Positions 1 to 9,098 of a stretch of DNA of 64,000 nt are shown one piece after another. The DNA is from an uncultured Aquimarina sp. (GTDB taxonomy: Bacteria > Bacteroidota > Bacteroidia > Flavobacteriales > Flavobacteriaceae), in NCBI GenBank assembly GCA_947502885.1, contig CANNBP010000011.1:62001-126000 (forward strand). The letters run 5' to 3'. The notes beneath the pieces are model-generated. The model was not told where the DNA came from. It saw only the letters and a list, made by a program, of their open reading frames with translations, and made no database searches. Every line of letters begins with the position of its first letter. Within the stretch, counting starts at the first letter, position 1. A program made the position numbers and the translations under genes.

Positions 1-1
1 T

Positions 2-238
2 CTACTTTCGAGATTAATTAACGAAAAATCGAAAATGAATTTTAATCAATTCATAAATGAATATAGATTAAATGAAGCCAAAAAATTACTTGTCGAGAAC
101 CCAGAGGCTAGTATAAAAACTATTTATTTTGATGTTGGTTTTAATAATAAAGCAACTTTTAATAGCGCCTTCAAAAACAAGTTTAAATGTACCCCTTCAG
201 AATATAAAAGAAAAAAAACAACTGTGGAGTATCATTAA
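2..238 (+). CDS. AraC-family regulator, C-terminal fragment cut by window edge
   Basis: The frame is open without a stop from base 2, so this is the 3' end of a longer gene and not a small ORF starting at base 35. The visible part is the second half of an AraC/XylS DNA-binding domain: FNQFINEYRLNEAKKLL is the helix after the first HTH, and IYFDVGFNNKATFNSAFK followed by CTPSEYKR is the conserved second HTH. It is very similar to the C-termini of the two membrane-anchored AraC regulators at 20.9 and 52.8 kb, so it is probably a third member of that family; its N-terminal part lies outside the window. Confidence 0.9.
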   Translation, partial: LLSRLINEKSKMNFNQFINEYRLNEAKKLLVENPEASIKTIYFDVGFNNKATFNSAFKNKFKCTPSEYKRKKTTVEYH

Positions 239-324
239 AAAAGGTAAAAAATTATAATAATAAACCTTATACCCACTGTATTTAAAGAGCTTTACTCATA
301 TAACTCTTAAAACGATTCGAGCTT

Positions 325-2094
325 ATGAGAACTCTTACCTTTCTATTTTGCTGCTTTTTTACATTAGCAATGTTTTCGCAAAAATTCACATTAATCAAAG
401 ATTCTATTAACCCTATTGTTAGCAGTCCAGCAATAGGAGGCACTTATTTTGGCACCTCCTGGACCGACATCAACAATGACGACCTTCTAGATTTATTTTA
501 TGGTGGTATGCTATACAAAAATCTTGGCAAAGGTAAATTTGAAGCCATTAAGGACAGTACTTCTATACCCATAGCAACAGCTTTAGTTGGCTGTAGTTGG
601 GCCGATTATGAAAATGATGGAGACTTAGACTTGCTATATTCTCGTTTTTCTGCTCCCTCTACGCTACAAACCCGAATATACACCAATAATGGAAAAGGAA
701 AATTTACTGAAGCAAATACTATTTTAAACACAATTAATTCGGCAACATGGAGTACACAATGGTGTGATTACAATAATGATGGTCATATAGATTTTATATT
801 AACCTTTGCAGATTTATTTCTTGGTCAAAATCATTTTCCTAATCGCCTATATCGAGGAAATAGTGATGGTACATTTACTCAAGTTACTGATTCATATGAA
901 TTCCTAACAGCTCTAGCTCCATACACAGTCTCAAATTGGACCGATTATGATAAAGATGGTGATACTGACTTATTTATAGCCAGTGGCCCGGCGTCTGGTC
1001 CAGCAGGTATTTCTCCAGATTTTATATATAAGAACTTACAAATCGAGACTGGAGCCGAAGGGTTTCAAAAACTTACCAAAACAGAACTTTCCTTTGCAGA
1101 TGATTCTCAGGATGGACAATGCTATAATGCTGTAGATTATGATAATGATGGTGACTTAGATATATGCCTTACAAACTACTCTGGTATTGAAAACAAGTTC
1201 TATAAGAACAATGACGGAAATTATACCGAAACTCCTACCCCATTTTCATCAACTAATAATCAAAACTTGTCAAATGCTTGGGGGGATTTTGATAACGACG
1301 GAGACCAAGATGTGATTATTACGGCATCAAGCGCAACAGGAAGCGGGTACTTTATTAATAATGGAGACGGAACTTTTACTGAAAAAGACACTAACCTTAT
1401 AAACGCAGCTACACAAGGAAACTCTACAGGATCTACTATTGGAGACTATGATAATGATGGAGATCTTGACTTCTTTGTAGTGGGTAGAGGAATTAAAGGA
1501 TTGTTTAGAAACGATTTGGTTACAAAAAATCATTTTGTGAATATTAAACTCATAGGAAACCCTTCTAACAAAGCCGGTTTAGGTGCCAGAGTAGAGTTAG
1601 TTTCTAAAATTAAAGGAAAACTAGTCACTCAAACAAGAGAAGTTTCGGCCTCAAATACATTTATGGGACATAACAGTTTACGTGTACATTTTGGACTAAA
1701 TAAAGCACCCAAAATCGACCGATTAACCATTTACTGGCCTTCAGGGAACGTTTCTACTTTTTCAAAACTAAGAGTTAATAAATTTTACACTATAGAAGAA
1801 GGTAAAAAGCATCCTACTTTCCCTATAATAAAAAAAAGAAATGATGCTGAGCCAAAAGTAATCATGTATCCTAACCCTTCTAAGAACGAAGTAAAAATTA
1901 AAGTTAACAATCCCGAAAAACACTCTCCTATTAGTATTAACCTCATTAATTCTAAAGGAAATCTAGTTCTAGAAAAAAACTATAACAGTCCCAAAGATGT
2001 TATCATAAACACTACTGCAATTCCTCCCGGCACCTATTTTTTAAACATCATCATAAATGCGAAAACAGTTATTAAAAAACTAATAATTAAATAA
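325..2094 (+). CDS. Secreted FG-GAP/VCBS repeat protein with UnbV domain and T9SS sorting signal
   Basis: 589 residues. An N-terminal signal peptide ends near FSQ (about residue 19). At least seven Asp-rich calcium-binding loops of the type DYDNDGDLD (near residues 47, 95, 149, 208, 270, 322 and 378) form an integrin-like FG-GAP/VCBS beta-propeller. An ASPIC/UnbV-type segment follows at about 405-485 (GLGARVELVS, HFGLNKAPKIDRLTIYWPSG). The last ~75 residues, starting MYPNPSKNEVKI and ending in a basic LIIK tail, are a type A T9SS C-terminal sorting domain. It is therefore predicted to be exported by Sec, passed through the type IX system and attached to or released from the surface. The ligand is unknown. 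It appears monocistronic, with its own terminator downstream. Confidence 0.92.
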   Translation: MRTLTFLFCCFFTLAMFSQKFTLIKDSINPIVSSPAIGGTYFGTSWTDINNDDLLDLFYGGMLYKNLGKGKFEAIKDSTSIPIATALVGCSWADYENDGDLDLLYSRFSAPSTLQTRIYTNNGKGKFTEANTILNTINSATWSTQWCDYNNDGHIDFILTFADLFLGQNHFPNRLYRGNSDGTFTQVTDSYEFLTALAPYTVSNWTDYDKDGDTDLFIASGPASGPAGISPDFIYKNLQIETGAEGFQKLTKTELSFADDSQDGQCYNAVDYDNDGDLDICLTNYSGIENKFYKNNDGNYTETPTPFSSTNNQNLSNAWGDFDNDGDQDVIITASSATGSGYFINNGDGTFTEKDTNLINAATQGNSTGSTIGDYDNDGDLDFFVVGRGIKGLFRNDLVTKNHFVNIKLIGNPSNKAGLGARVELVSKIKGKLVTQTREVSASNTFMGHNSLRVHFGLNKAPKIDRLTIYWPSGNVSTFSKLRVNKFYTIEEGKKHPTFPIIKKRNDAEPKVIMYPNPSKNEVKIKVNNPEKHSPISINLINSKGNLVLEKNYNSPKDVIINTTAIPPGTYFLNIIINAKTVIKKLIIK

Positions 2095-2108
2095 ATTATT
2101 AGTTGTAG

Positions 2109-2147
2109 CAAAAAATGTAAGTTTCAGGGATGGGCTTGCATTTTTTG
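2109..2147 (+). terminator. Rho-independent terminator after FG-GAP gene
   Basis: A 13-bp stem (2109-2121 with 2135-2147, one G-U pair) has a 13-nt loop. Its right arm is T-rich (CATTTTTTG) and is followed by TATTTTAC. It lies 14 bases after the stop codon. Confidence 0.75.
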
Positions 2148-2217
2148 TATTTTACAATTCGTCTATTTTTAAACATTTAAAATCATTAGTTTTACACAAG
2201 AATTACATGATTTTCTA

Positions 2218-3189
2218 ATGAACCATATAGATTTAATAATAATAGGCGGCGGTCCCATTGGAATTGCCTGTGGATTAGAAGCTAAAAAGAAAGGGATAAA
2301 TTACCTTATTATAGAGAAAGGAACAATTGTTAATTCTCTGTATAATTACCCTTCAAATATGCAATTTTTCTCGTCTTCAGAAAAACTAGAAATAGATGGT
2401 ATTCCGTTTATTAGTAATGAAGCTAAGCCAAAACGTAACGAAGCTCTTGAATATTATCGAAGAATTGTAACTTCAAATAATCTAGCAATCAATTTATTCG
2501 AAAAAGTTAGCTCTGTTGAAAAAAAAGACAATCTATTTCATATCCAAACAGACAAAAACTCCTATAGTTCCTTGCACCTTATTGTTGCTACAGGCTTCTA
2601 TGATATACCAAATACGATCGATGTTCCTGGAGAAAACCTACCCAAAGTATCACATTATTACAAAGACCCTCATTTTTTTGCTAAACAAAAACTAGCCGTA
2701 ATTGGCGCTAGTAATTCTGCAGTCGATGCTGCTTTAGAATGTTATAGAAAAGGAGCAGATGTAACCATGTTGGTACGAGGCTCTGAAATAGGAAAACGAG
2801 TAAAATATTGGGTTCGACCTGATATTCAAAATCGAATAGAAGAAGGTAGTATCAAAGCGTATTACAATGTTTCTATTACCGAAATATTACCTGAGAAAAT
2901 AAATATTGAAACTCCTGAAAGAAAAATTAGTATTGATAATGATTATGTTCTAGCATTAACAGGTTATAAACCTAACTTTAAGTTTTTGCAAAAAATAGGA
3001 ATTAAATTATCAAATGATCAAAAATTATATCCTCAATACAATAAAGAAACGATGGAAACTAATATTGAGAATTTATACTTAGCAGGAGTCATATGCGGAG
3101 GAATGGATACACATCTTTGGTTTATAGAAAACTCAAGAGTTCATGCAACCACAATACTAAACTCTATTACTTCAAAAATAATGTCATAA
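2218..3189 (+). CDS. ypdA: YpdA-family FAD/NAD(P)-dependent disulfide reductase-like protein
   Basis: 323 residues, full length for the family. The FAD-binding Rossmann motif GGGPIG is at residues 10-15; YNYPSNMQFFSSSEKLEI follows, which is characteristic of YpdA proteins. The second nucleotide-binding motif (VIGASNSAVDAAL, near 161) binds NAD(P)H. The C-terminus carries NLYLAGVICGG, the second FAD contact. No CxxC redox pair is visible, as expected for YpdA compared with thioredoxin reductase. In Firmicutes YpdA reduces bacillithiol disulfide; a thiol redox role here is inferred from the family. It is a cytoplasmic, single-gene unit convergent with the BI-1 gene, sharing a bidirectional terminator. 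Confidence 0.85.
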   Translation: MNHIDLIIIGGGPIGIACGLEAKKKGINYLIIEKGTIVNSLYNYPSNMQFFSSSEKLEIDGIPFISNEAKPKRNEALEYYRRIVTSNNLAINLFEKVSSVEKKDNLFHIQTDKNSYSSLHLIVATGFYDIPNTIDVPGENLPKVSHYYKDPHFFAKQKLAVIGASNSAVDAALECYRKGADVTMLVRGSEIGKRVKYWVRPDIQNRIEEGSIKAYYNVSITEILPEKINIETPERKISIDNDYVLALTGYKPNFKFLQKIGIKLSNDQKLYPQYNKETMETNIENLYLAGVICGGMDTHLWFIENSRVHATTILNSITSKIMS

Positions 3190-3190
3190 A

Positions 3191-3226
3191 TAAAAATCCA
3201 TGTCTTTTTCAAAACATGGATTTTTA
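3191..3226. terminator. Bidirectional terminator between convergent genes
   Basis: A perfect 12-bp inverted repeat (TAAAAATCCATG at 3191-3202, CATGGATTTTTA at 3215-3226) has A/T runs on both flanks. It sits between the stop of the YpdA gene and the stop of the minus-strand BI-1 gene, so it can serve both. Confidence 0.85.
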
Positions 3227-3247
3227 TTTTATTTATTATAATCTTTA

Positions 3248-3949
3248 TTATTCTCTAGATAAGATACTTAATATATACCAGAACAATAGCATTAAAGAAG
3301 CAAACAAACCTAATGATGCACCAACATATTGATCTTCAGAATATTTATGAACCATATTTGATGTTTGATACAAGATCGATCCAGAAGCTAACACTACCAT
3401 CCCTACACTAAACCACAATCCTAGATTAAATCCAAACAACATACCGGCAACAATAAGCCCAATTGCTATAAAAAAACCGATAGATAAAATGGATTTAAGA
3501 AAAGAAAAATCTTTTTTGGTTAAAAGTACTACAGCAGATAAACCGGTAAATAATGACAATGTCAAAATCGCCGCTTGGTTAAGGATATTGACTCCGCCAC
3601 TTTCTGCAATCATCATAGCCATCCCGATAAGTGGAATAAAAATAAATGCTTCAGCAACTACATAAATTAACAACCCTAAATACTGTTGATTGATATTGTG
3701 ATTTCTATATGCCATTTTTTCAGCATAGTTGGTTGCCAACATAAAACCTCCTAACATAACTAACCATCTCCAGCCTTGAGTCATAGAGAATGCAAAATTT
3801 ACAATAGGTTCTATTTGAAAAAACACCCATTCTACAATAACAAATAATAAAACAGCCATTGCAAGATGCGTATACGTCTTTTTATAAAATGCCACCCTTC
3901 TCTCATCTGTCAGTGAACTTACAGGTGCTAATTGTTGAAATTCTTCCAT
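3248..3949 (-). CDS. Bax inhibitor-1 / YccA family membrane protein
   Basis: Seven hydrophobic segments spread over about 233 residues, with the BI-1 family layout: a short N-terminus (MEEFQQLAPVSSLTDERRVAFYKKTYTHLA), then closely spaced TM helices, including the conserved segment around FIFIPLIGMAMMIAE and the C-terminal region with GASLGLFASLMLLFWYILSI. The start at 3949 (MEEFQQ) is preferred over the more upstream ATG at 3994, because the family normally begins here and the 15 extra residues have no family character. Bacterial BI-1 homologues are inner-membrane proteins, some shown to be pH-sensitive calcium leaks (BsYetJ); the function here is unknown. Confidence 0.88.
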   Translation of the reverse strand: MEEFQQLAPVSSLTDERRVAFYKKTYTHLAMAVLLFVIVEWVFFQIEPIVNFAFSMTQGWRWLVMLGGFMLATNYAEKMAYRNHNINQQYLGLLIYVVAEAFIFIPLIGMAMMIAESGGVNILNQAAILTLSLFTGLSAVVLLTKKDFSFLKSILSIGFFIAIGLIVAGMLFGFNLGLWFSVGMVVLASGSILYQTSNMVHKYSEDQYVGASLGLFASLMLLFWYILSILSRE

Positions 3950-4127
3950 ATAACTTGAATAAATTAAAATTGTTTTCGGTGATAAATATAGCAAAGTGAT
4001 CTCTACTATAACAGTATAGATGTAAATATCTTCTGTAGTTTCAAGTAATATGACTTTCAGTTTAAAGAATAAAAAACATATAGGTGTTTAGAAACATCAA
4101 TCTTAAAAAAAACACATAAGAAAAAAT

Positions 4128-5012
4128 TTAACTTAATTGATTCGAATTATTCTCAAAATACCTAAAATTAAGCATTCGAGATACATAGTGATATATCTGT
4201 GGAAACTCTTTTTTGAGTTTCATTGGGGATTCCATAAAAACTTCTACCAAAACTGCTATAAATTCAAACTTATCGGTATAAGCATACTCTCGTAATATTT
4301 TGGTATCCACTATCTTTTTTCTTAGTTCTGGTGACCCCAAGTGTTTCTCTAATAGAAGGAAGGTATCATAAAAAATTTCGGAACTAATGTCATTATTTTT
4401 TATGGAGTTATAATGAATAGCATGAGTAATTTCATGCACCCCAAGGCTTTTTCCTTTGTCTTGATGTAAATTCCCTTTTTGAAAGTGTTTCCAAGACAAG
4501 GCCAATGCTTTTGATCTTGGATTAAATTCTCCCAAATTTTCAGTCTGGTTTAATATTGAATAAAATGATTTTGGGTATAATATTATAGTATTTAAATACT
4601 CTAATTGGTAATGCCGCATTCCAAAAGTTAGTTGTGTTACCATGATGGTGACTTGCATTCTCATAAAATCATCTATAACCAATCCATCTCTACCCACAAA
4701 TCTGGTAGTCTCAATAAAAGTAGCCGCCCTATGTGCAAAGTACTTTTTCCTTTTTTTATCCAAAATCTTATAGAAATTATTTTCTTCTAAAAATAACTGT
4801 AAATGGGATGGTAATTTTTTAAGAGTAGGGTAATAATGTACATAATAAGGCTTGCCTTTATAGTTTACGTATACCGATTCTAAATATCGTAAAACATAAT
4901 AAATACAAATTGAAACGATCCCTACCGTAACAAAAACGCCTAATACTGTTTGTAATATTGAATTTGACGGGGTATCTTCTAATAATAATATAATAGTTAT
5001 ATAAAAGTTCAA
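4128..5012 (-). CDS. MtfA-like M90 family zinc peptidase with N-terminal membrane anchor
   Basis: 294 residues. The zinc motif HEITH (193-197) follows a conserved GVHEITHAIHYN context. A second acidic block, FEFIAVLVEVFMESP near 253-266, matches the third-ligand region of MtfA/M90 peptidases. The preceding RDGLVIDDFMRMQVTIMVTQLTFG and NTIILYPKSFYSI segments are also family-typical. Unlike E. coli MtfA, a hydrophobic segment at about 20-41 suggests anchoring in the inner membrane with the peptidase domain in the cytoplasm. E. coli MtfA is linked to control of glucose uptake through Mlc, which is not expected in this lineage, so the substrate is open. Confidence 0.85.
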   Translation of the reverse strand: MNFYITIILLLEDTPSNSILQTVLGVFVTVGIVSICIYYVLRYLESVYVNYKGKPYYVHYYPTLKKLPSHLQLFLEENNFYKILDKKRKKYFAHRAATFIETTRFVGRDGLVIDDFMRMQVTIMVTQLTFGMRHYQLEYLNTIILYPKSFYSILNQTENLGEFNPRSKALALSWKHFQKGNLHQDKGKSLGVHEITHAIHYNSIKNNDISSEIFYDTFLLLEKHLGSPELRKKIVDTKILREYAYTDKFEFIAVLVEVFMESPMKLKKEFPQIYHYVSRMLNFRYFENNSNQLS

Positions 5013-5659
5013 AAAAAATAAAAATGTAGATTAAGGGTCTTAAATGTAACGTTTTAGAAATAAAAATCTTGTAAAAAAGTTTATTATTTCATGTAATGCT
5101 TCCTAAATTAATTACTTTTCTAACATCGACCTTAACAACTATGGTATCATTTCACATCAAACATTAACACTATTTTGGCATTTTATCCAAAAAGCTATAC
5201 ATTTTTGGTAAACCCTTAACAGTGTTCTATTTTTTAACATTTTAAATTTGAGATACTGAGTTCACATTAAACCTCTATGTAATTAATAATCAAAAAGTAA
5301 AACTACCTTCCCATAGGTCATAGTGCATATATCTTTCCCCCTAAAATGTTAGATTCTATATCTAAATAGTCAACTACGTAGGAGCTAGTTCACAATGCAT
5401 CCAACGAAAAACAAATTTGAGATTTCAAGGCAAGCCTTGTAGAGCCAAACTCCACAATGTGGGTTAAAATTAACCAATAAAAGTACATCATACCATGAAT
5501 GGTATGATGATATAGAACTATCCTAGCACAAAAAAAGGAAGTATCAACCATAGCATTACAAGGTTTAAAGCTATATAAATAAACCGTTTAATAATTGTTA
5601 TATTTAAGGAACTTGATTCACAAACCATCATACTTATATTAATTAAAACTCAAGCACAA
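5013..5659. other. Long intergenic region with repeat copy A and a hairpin
   Basis: AT-rich, with no coding signal in either strand. It holds copy A of a dispersed 74-bp repeat (5397-5470). A perfect 10-bp hairpin, CATCATACCA-TGAA-TGGTATGATG (5486-5509), follows 15 bases later. The hairpin has no T tract, so it is not a typical terminator. The rest looks like divergent promoter space between the M90 peptidase and the propeller lipoprotein. Confidence 0.6.
5397..5470 (+). repeat. Dispersed structured repeat, copy A
   Basis: Aligns without gaps over about 74 bases to copy C (28600-28673) and over its last ~50 bases to copy B. Shared blocks are ATCCAACGAAAAAC, AGATTTC and AAACTCCACAATGTGG. Two dyads lie inside: CAAGGC-AA-GCCTTG (5426-5439) and CCACA-A-TGTGG (5452-5462). 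In this copy no gene starts at once; only a 6-codon reading frame begins at 5494. Confidence 0.7.
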
Positions 5660-6715
5660 ATGAAAAAATGTCTTTTATTTTTAGCCGTAGGAGTATTCAC
5701 AATGCTCTTTAATTCTTGTGAAAGTGAAGAGTCTGACTTTAAAAAAGTGGATTCTGAGATATCGGATAAAACGTATGGGTATTACGATTCTGAATATTTT
5801 CTTGTTGCCAATCGAGGCTCATCGACTGTAACTGTTTTTGATGCAAAAACCACTGATTTTGTAAAAGAAATAACATTACCAGATGAAGGAGCTCAACCAA
5901 CCTATCTTGCACACAGTAAAAAGAATAACACTGTGTATGTCGGCGATTTTTCTAATAAAAAAGTTATTTATTATGATGCAGATTCTTTCGAATTAAAAGG
6001 AGAGATTGAAATCGAAGAAGGCGCATTTCACATGTGGCTTAATGATTATGCAAATCAGTTATGGGTAAATAACATTGTCTCAAAAACTACTTCAGTAATT
6101 GATTTAAATTCTAATACGGTACTTCAAAATTTGCCTTTACCAACAAATGAAATACCCGAACTTACCGATAATGCTGTGCAACATGATGTAACTATCTCTC
6201 CTTCTGGGTATGCTGCCTATGTAACGGTTTTGGATGGCTCTGACAAAAGTTATGTTGTAATGTATAACACACAAACATTAGCATATATCAAGCATGAAGT
6301 TGTTGGGGGCGACGCTCATATTTTACCTGTTGGAAGAAAATTATACGTGCCAACGCAAAATGCAAATAAACTAACAGTCCTTAATAGATTTAATCTTAAT
6401 CAACAAGCAGAAATACCATTCAGTTCCACACACGGAATAACGAATAGTCGAAGATTTGTTTTTACAACTGGAATTGCAGATAATAAAATAGGTGTTCTTG
6501 ATCGCTATAGAAACAAAGTAATCTCAGAAATCACTACTGATTATGATATACCACATAATCTAGCTGTAAATAGACGAGGTAAGGTTTTATTTTTATCTCA
6601 CTCGGGTGGTACTGCGACCAAAGTTATCTTTTATAAAGTAAAAAGAAACGGAACTCTAAAAAAACTATCTGAATACGATTCTGGATCAAATCCGTTTGGA
6701 GTGCTACATTATTAA
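5660..6715 (+). CDS. YncE-like beta-propeller lipoprotein
   Basis: 351 residues. A lipoprotein signal peptide has lipobox FNSC with Cys20, followed by an acidic ESEES stretch typical of surface lipoproteins in Bacteroidetes. The mature part reads as repeated blades of YncE/YVTN type: YFLVANRGSSTVTVFDAKT, NNTVYVGDFSNKKVIYYDA, QLWVNNIVSKTTSVIDL, and GIADNKIGVLDRYRNKV. Such propellers bind ligands or partners; no catalytic residues are seen. The next gene encodes a di-haem peroxidase lipoprotein, in the same orientation but 400 bases away and beyond a likely terminator, so co-transcription is doubtful. Confidence 0.85.
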   Translation: MKKCLLFLAVGVFTMLFNSCESEESDFKKVDSEISDKTYGYYDSEYFLVANRGSSTVTVFDAKTTDFVKEITLPDEGAQPTYLAHSKKNNTVYVGDFSNKKVIYYDADSFELKGEIEIEEGAFHMWLNDYANQLWVNNIVSKTTSVIDLNSNTVLQNLPLPTNEIPELTDNAVQHDVTISPSGYAAYVTVLDGSDKSYVVMYNTQTLAYIKHEVVGGDAHILPVGRKLYVPTQNANKLTVLNRFNLNQQAEIPFSSTHGITNSRRFVFTTGIADNKIGVLDRYRNKVISEITTDYDIPHNLAVNRRGKVLFLSHSGGTATKVIFYKVKRNGTLKKLSEYDSGSNPFGVLHY

Positions 6716-7123
6716 ATAATAACAGTTATTAATATAGTGATTCTATATTAATTTGATTTAAACGCTTCAAGAGGCTAATCAATAAACGCTATAAAAATAG
6801 ATTTTTGGTTAGCTTCTTTTCTTATTTAAAAAATCACAACAAATTTTAAGGCAAATACTTATAACCGACTATTATTTCTCAAAAAAGATTCACTTGACAC
6901 TTTTTATGTTTTTCTTCTCAATTCAAACAATAATTACAAGTATTTTTTTCTTAGCAAAGTTTATCTAATTCTTAACATTTTACCATAAAAAACTTTTTTA
7001 TTGAATAATTCATACCAAAATCAACTATTTATAAAAATAAACTAAAAAACATGCTAGGCAAATTGACTTTTTAGGATTTATATAGTCTAAATACATACAC
7101 CCAAAATATAAACCCATATTCAT
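6716..7123 (+). other. Intergenic region with two hairpins
   Basis: No gene seen. Contains a perfect 10-bp inverted repeat (ATTAATATAG/CTATATTAAT, 6728-6752), then a likely terminator (6769-6818). The remaining 300 bases are very AT-rich with no motif I can support; presumably they carry the promoter of the peroxidase gene. Confidence 0.5.
6769..6818 (+). terminator. Probable terminator after propeller lipoprotein
   Basis: About 12 paired bases (AAGAGGCTAATC with GGTTAGCTTCTT, two G-U pairs), a long 26-nt loop, and a T-rich tail (CTTTTCTTATTT). Confidence 0.5.
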
Positions 7124-8332
7124 ATGTATTTACGACAAATGGTACCCTTACTTTTTGCAACAATTTTAATTTCCTGTTCAACCAATGAAGATGATTATAC
7201 TGATATTGAAAATGAAGAAACTTCTGAAAATCAAAATTCTAGTCCTTTAATAAATACATCTATACTCTCAGATTTTTTTGGTCAAAATATTGATCTAGAC
7301 AATTTGGAAAATTATGCCAATCAAACTATACCAGATTACATTACAAGAGATAATACTAATGGAAATGTAATTGCTGATGCGAATGCAACATTGGGGCGCG
7401 TTTTGTTTTATGACAAAAATCTGTCAAGTAATAATACCATATCTTGTGCGAGTTGTCATCAACAAGCTTTTGCCTTTGGAGATCAAAACGATGTAAGTAT
7501 CGGTGTAAATGGCTCTACTGGCAGGCATAGTATGAGACTTATAAATGCAAGGTTTTCAAGAGAAGTGCGTTTTTTTTGGGACGAACGTGCAAATACCCTA
7601 GAAGAGCAAACAACTCAACCCATACAGGATCATGCAGAAATGGGTTTTAGTGGCCAGAATGGTGACCTAGGGTTAGATGATCTTTTCACCAAACTAGAAG
7701 CTTTAACTTACTATCAAGAATTGTTTATGTTCGTATATGGAGATGTAAACATAACAGAAAATCGTTTACAAGAAAGCTTAGCTCAGTTTATAAGAAGCAT
7801 CCAGTCTTTTGATTCTAAATACGATGTTGGAAGGGCTACAGTACAAAACGATAATCAACAATTTCCTAACTTTACAACTCAAGAAAACCTAGGAAAAGAC
7901 CTCTTTACAAGACCTCCTAATCAAAATGGAGCAGGTTGCATTACTTGTCATGTTGCTCCCGAATTTGACATTGATCCAAATAGCTTGAACAACGGTATCA
8001 TAGGTGTTTTTGGTAATATAAACGCAGTAGATATAACGGTGACCAGAGCCCCAACTCTAAGAGATATTTTTAATACTACAGGAGCGCTAAATGGTCCTTT
8101 AATGCATGATGCAAGTATGCCATCTGTTATCAATGCAATAGAGCATTATAATAGTATAGATGCCACCGGAAATACGAACTTAGACAATCGTCTTCGAGGT
8201 GGTCCCGGGCAAAATGGTCAAAACCTTAATTTAAGTATAGAAGAAATTGACGCGTTAGAAGCTTTTATTAAAACATTATCAGGAAACAATGTATATACAG
8301 ATACTAAATGGAGTGATCCTTTTTTAAATTAG
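7124..8332 (+). CDS. Di-haem cytochrome c peroxidase / MauG-like lipoprotein
   Basis: 402 residues. The signal peptide has lipobox LISC (Cys18), so the protein is probably lipid-anchored and acts in the periplasm or at the surface. Two CxxCH haem motifs are present, CASCH at 108-112 and CITCH at 272-276, with the spacing of bacterial cytochrome c peroxidase/MauG proteins. GRVLFYDKNLSSNNTISCASCHQ and the C-terminal LMHDASMPSVINAIEHYN are family-typical blocks. Members reduce hydrogen peroxide with cytochrome electrons or carry out oxidative modification of a protein substrate. A propeller lipoprotein lies upstream; a functional link is only suggested by proximity. Confidence 0.9.
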   Translation: MYLRQMVPLLFATILISCSTNEDDYTDIENEETSENQNSSPLINTSILSDFFGQNIDLDNLENYANQTIPDYITRDNTNGNVIADANATLGRVLFYDKNLSSNNTISCASCHQQAFAFGDQNDVSIGVNGSTGRHSMRLINARFSREVRFFWDERANTLEEQTTQPIQDHAEMGFSGQNGDLGLDDLFTKLEALTYYQELFMFVYGDVNITENRLQESLAQFIRSIQSFDSKYDVGRATVQNDNQQFPNFTTQENLGKDLFTRPPNQNGAGCITCHVAPEFDIDPNSLNNGIIGVFGNINAVDITVTRAPTLRDIFNTTGALNGPLMHDASMPSVINAIEHYNSIDATGNTNLDNRLRGGPGQNGQNLNLSIEEIDALEAFIKTLSGNNVYTDTKWSDPFLN

Positions 8333-8351
8333 AAAAAAAAGAAAATCAAAA

Positions 8352-8381
8352 AAAGGATGCTCTCTTTTAAGAACATCCTTT
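8352..8381. terminator. Bidirectional terminator between convergent genes
   Basis: AAAGGATG (8352-8359) pairs with CATCCTTT (8374-8381), with further TCTT/AAGA pairing inside. On the minus strand the stem is followed by TTTTTTTGATTTTC, a good T tract for the LipL32-like gene; it also ends the peroxidase gene. Confidence 0.75.
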
Positions 8382-8417
8382 ATAACAGTAATCAAAATCT
8401 AAAAATCTAAATTAGCC

Positions 8418-9098
8418 TTATTTCATTTGTGCTAATAACTCGTCTATTGTTTTAGCCATAACAACACCAGGTAATTTTATTGGAGACCCAATTTGAGCCA
8501 AAAATGTCCCTTTTACTTCTCCTTTTTTATATGTCGTAAAACCGATTCTGTACAAACCTCTAGTTAATGCTTTTACAGGATCCCCAACCTCACTCTTATA
8601 ACGTAATAATGAGTTGTAAGAACTACCACTAGGTTGCTTAGGCATTTCACCACTATCATCATTTTTTGCTAAAGTATGCCAAGAAGCGTTAGCTGCATTT
8701 TTTATATTTTCTTTTGCAAAAATATCAGACCTTTCTAATGTAATATAAGTATCAAAATAATCCTTCCCATCTGCATTAGCATCATAAGTTTTTCCTTTAA
8801 TAGGATTTTTTACTTTTACTTTTTTTGCAGGAGACATCATGCGTAATCCTAGTTCTGGTGCTACAGCAGGTATCCAAACATAGATGTAATAGAATTTTTT
8901 TCCGTCTCTTACCTCATCCTCTGTATTTAATGCAGCATGACCTAAATAACTTACCACATCTGTGTAAGGTATTTTTTTGGTTACAGGTCCTATTTTTTTC
9001 TCTATAGAGCTTCCAAAAGACTTAAGTTTTTGAGCATTAATATTACTTATAGTAAGTAAAGCAACTACAGCAAATACACTAACTTTTAATGTTTTCAT
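8418..9098 (-). CDS. Secreted LipL32-like protein
   Basis: 226 residues. A type I signal peptide ends NINAQ (about residue 23); no lipobox cysteine. The mature protein has blocks that I recognise from LipL32, the major surface lipoprotein of pathogenic Leptospira. They are YYIYVWIPAVAPELGLRMMSP (70-90), DYFDTYITLER (113-123), YNSLLRYK (161-168) and RGLYRIGFTTYKKGEVKGTF (180-199). The Asp-rich calcium loop of LipL32 is only partly retained (NDDSGEMPKQ). LipL32 is a C2-like beta-sandwich that binds calcium and matrix proteins. A role here is unknown; the missing lipid anchor implies a soluble periplasmic or secreted form. The similarity is from memory and not from a search. Confidence 0.75.
   Translation of the reverse strand: MKTLKVSVFAVVALLTISNINAQKLKSFGSSIEKKIGPVTKKIPYTDVVSYLGHAALNTEDEVRDGKKFYYIYVWIPAVAPELGLRMMSPAKKVKVKNPIKGKTYDANADGKDYFDTYITLERSDIFAKENIKNAANASWHTLAKNDDSGEMPKQPSGSSYNSLLRYKSEVGDPVKALTRGLYRIGFTTYKKGEVKGTFLAQIGSPIKLPGVVMAKTIDELLAQMK

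Noticed and set aside
5486..5509. 10-bp hairpin considered as a terminator
   Set aside because: No T tract on either strand and no gene ends nearby.
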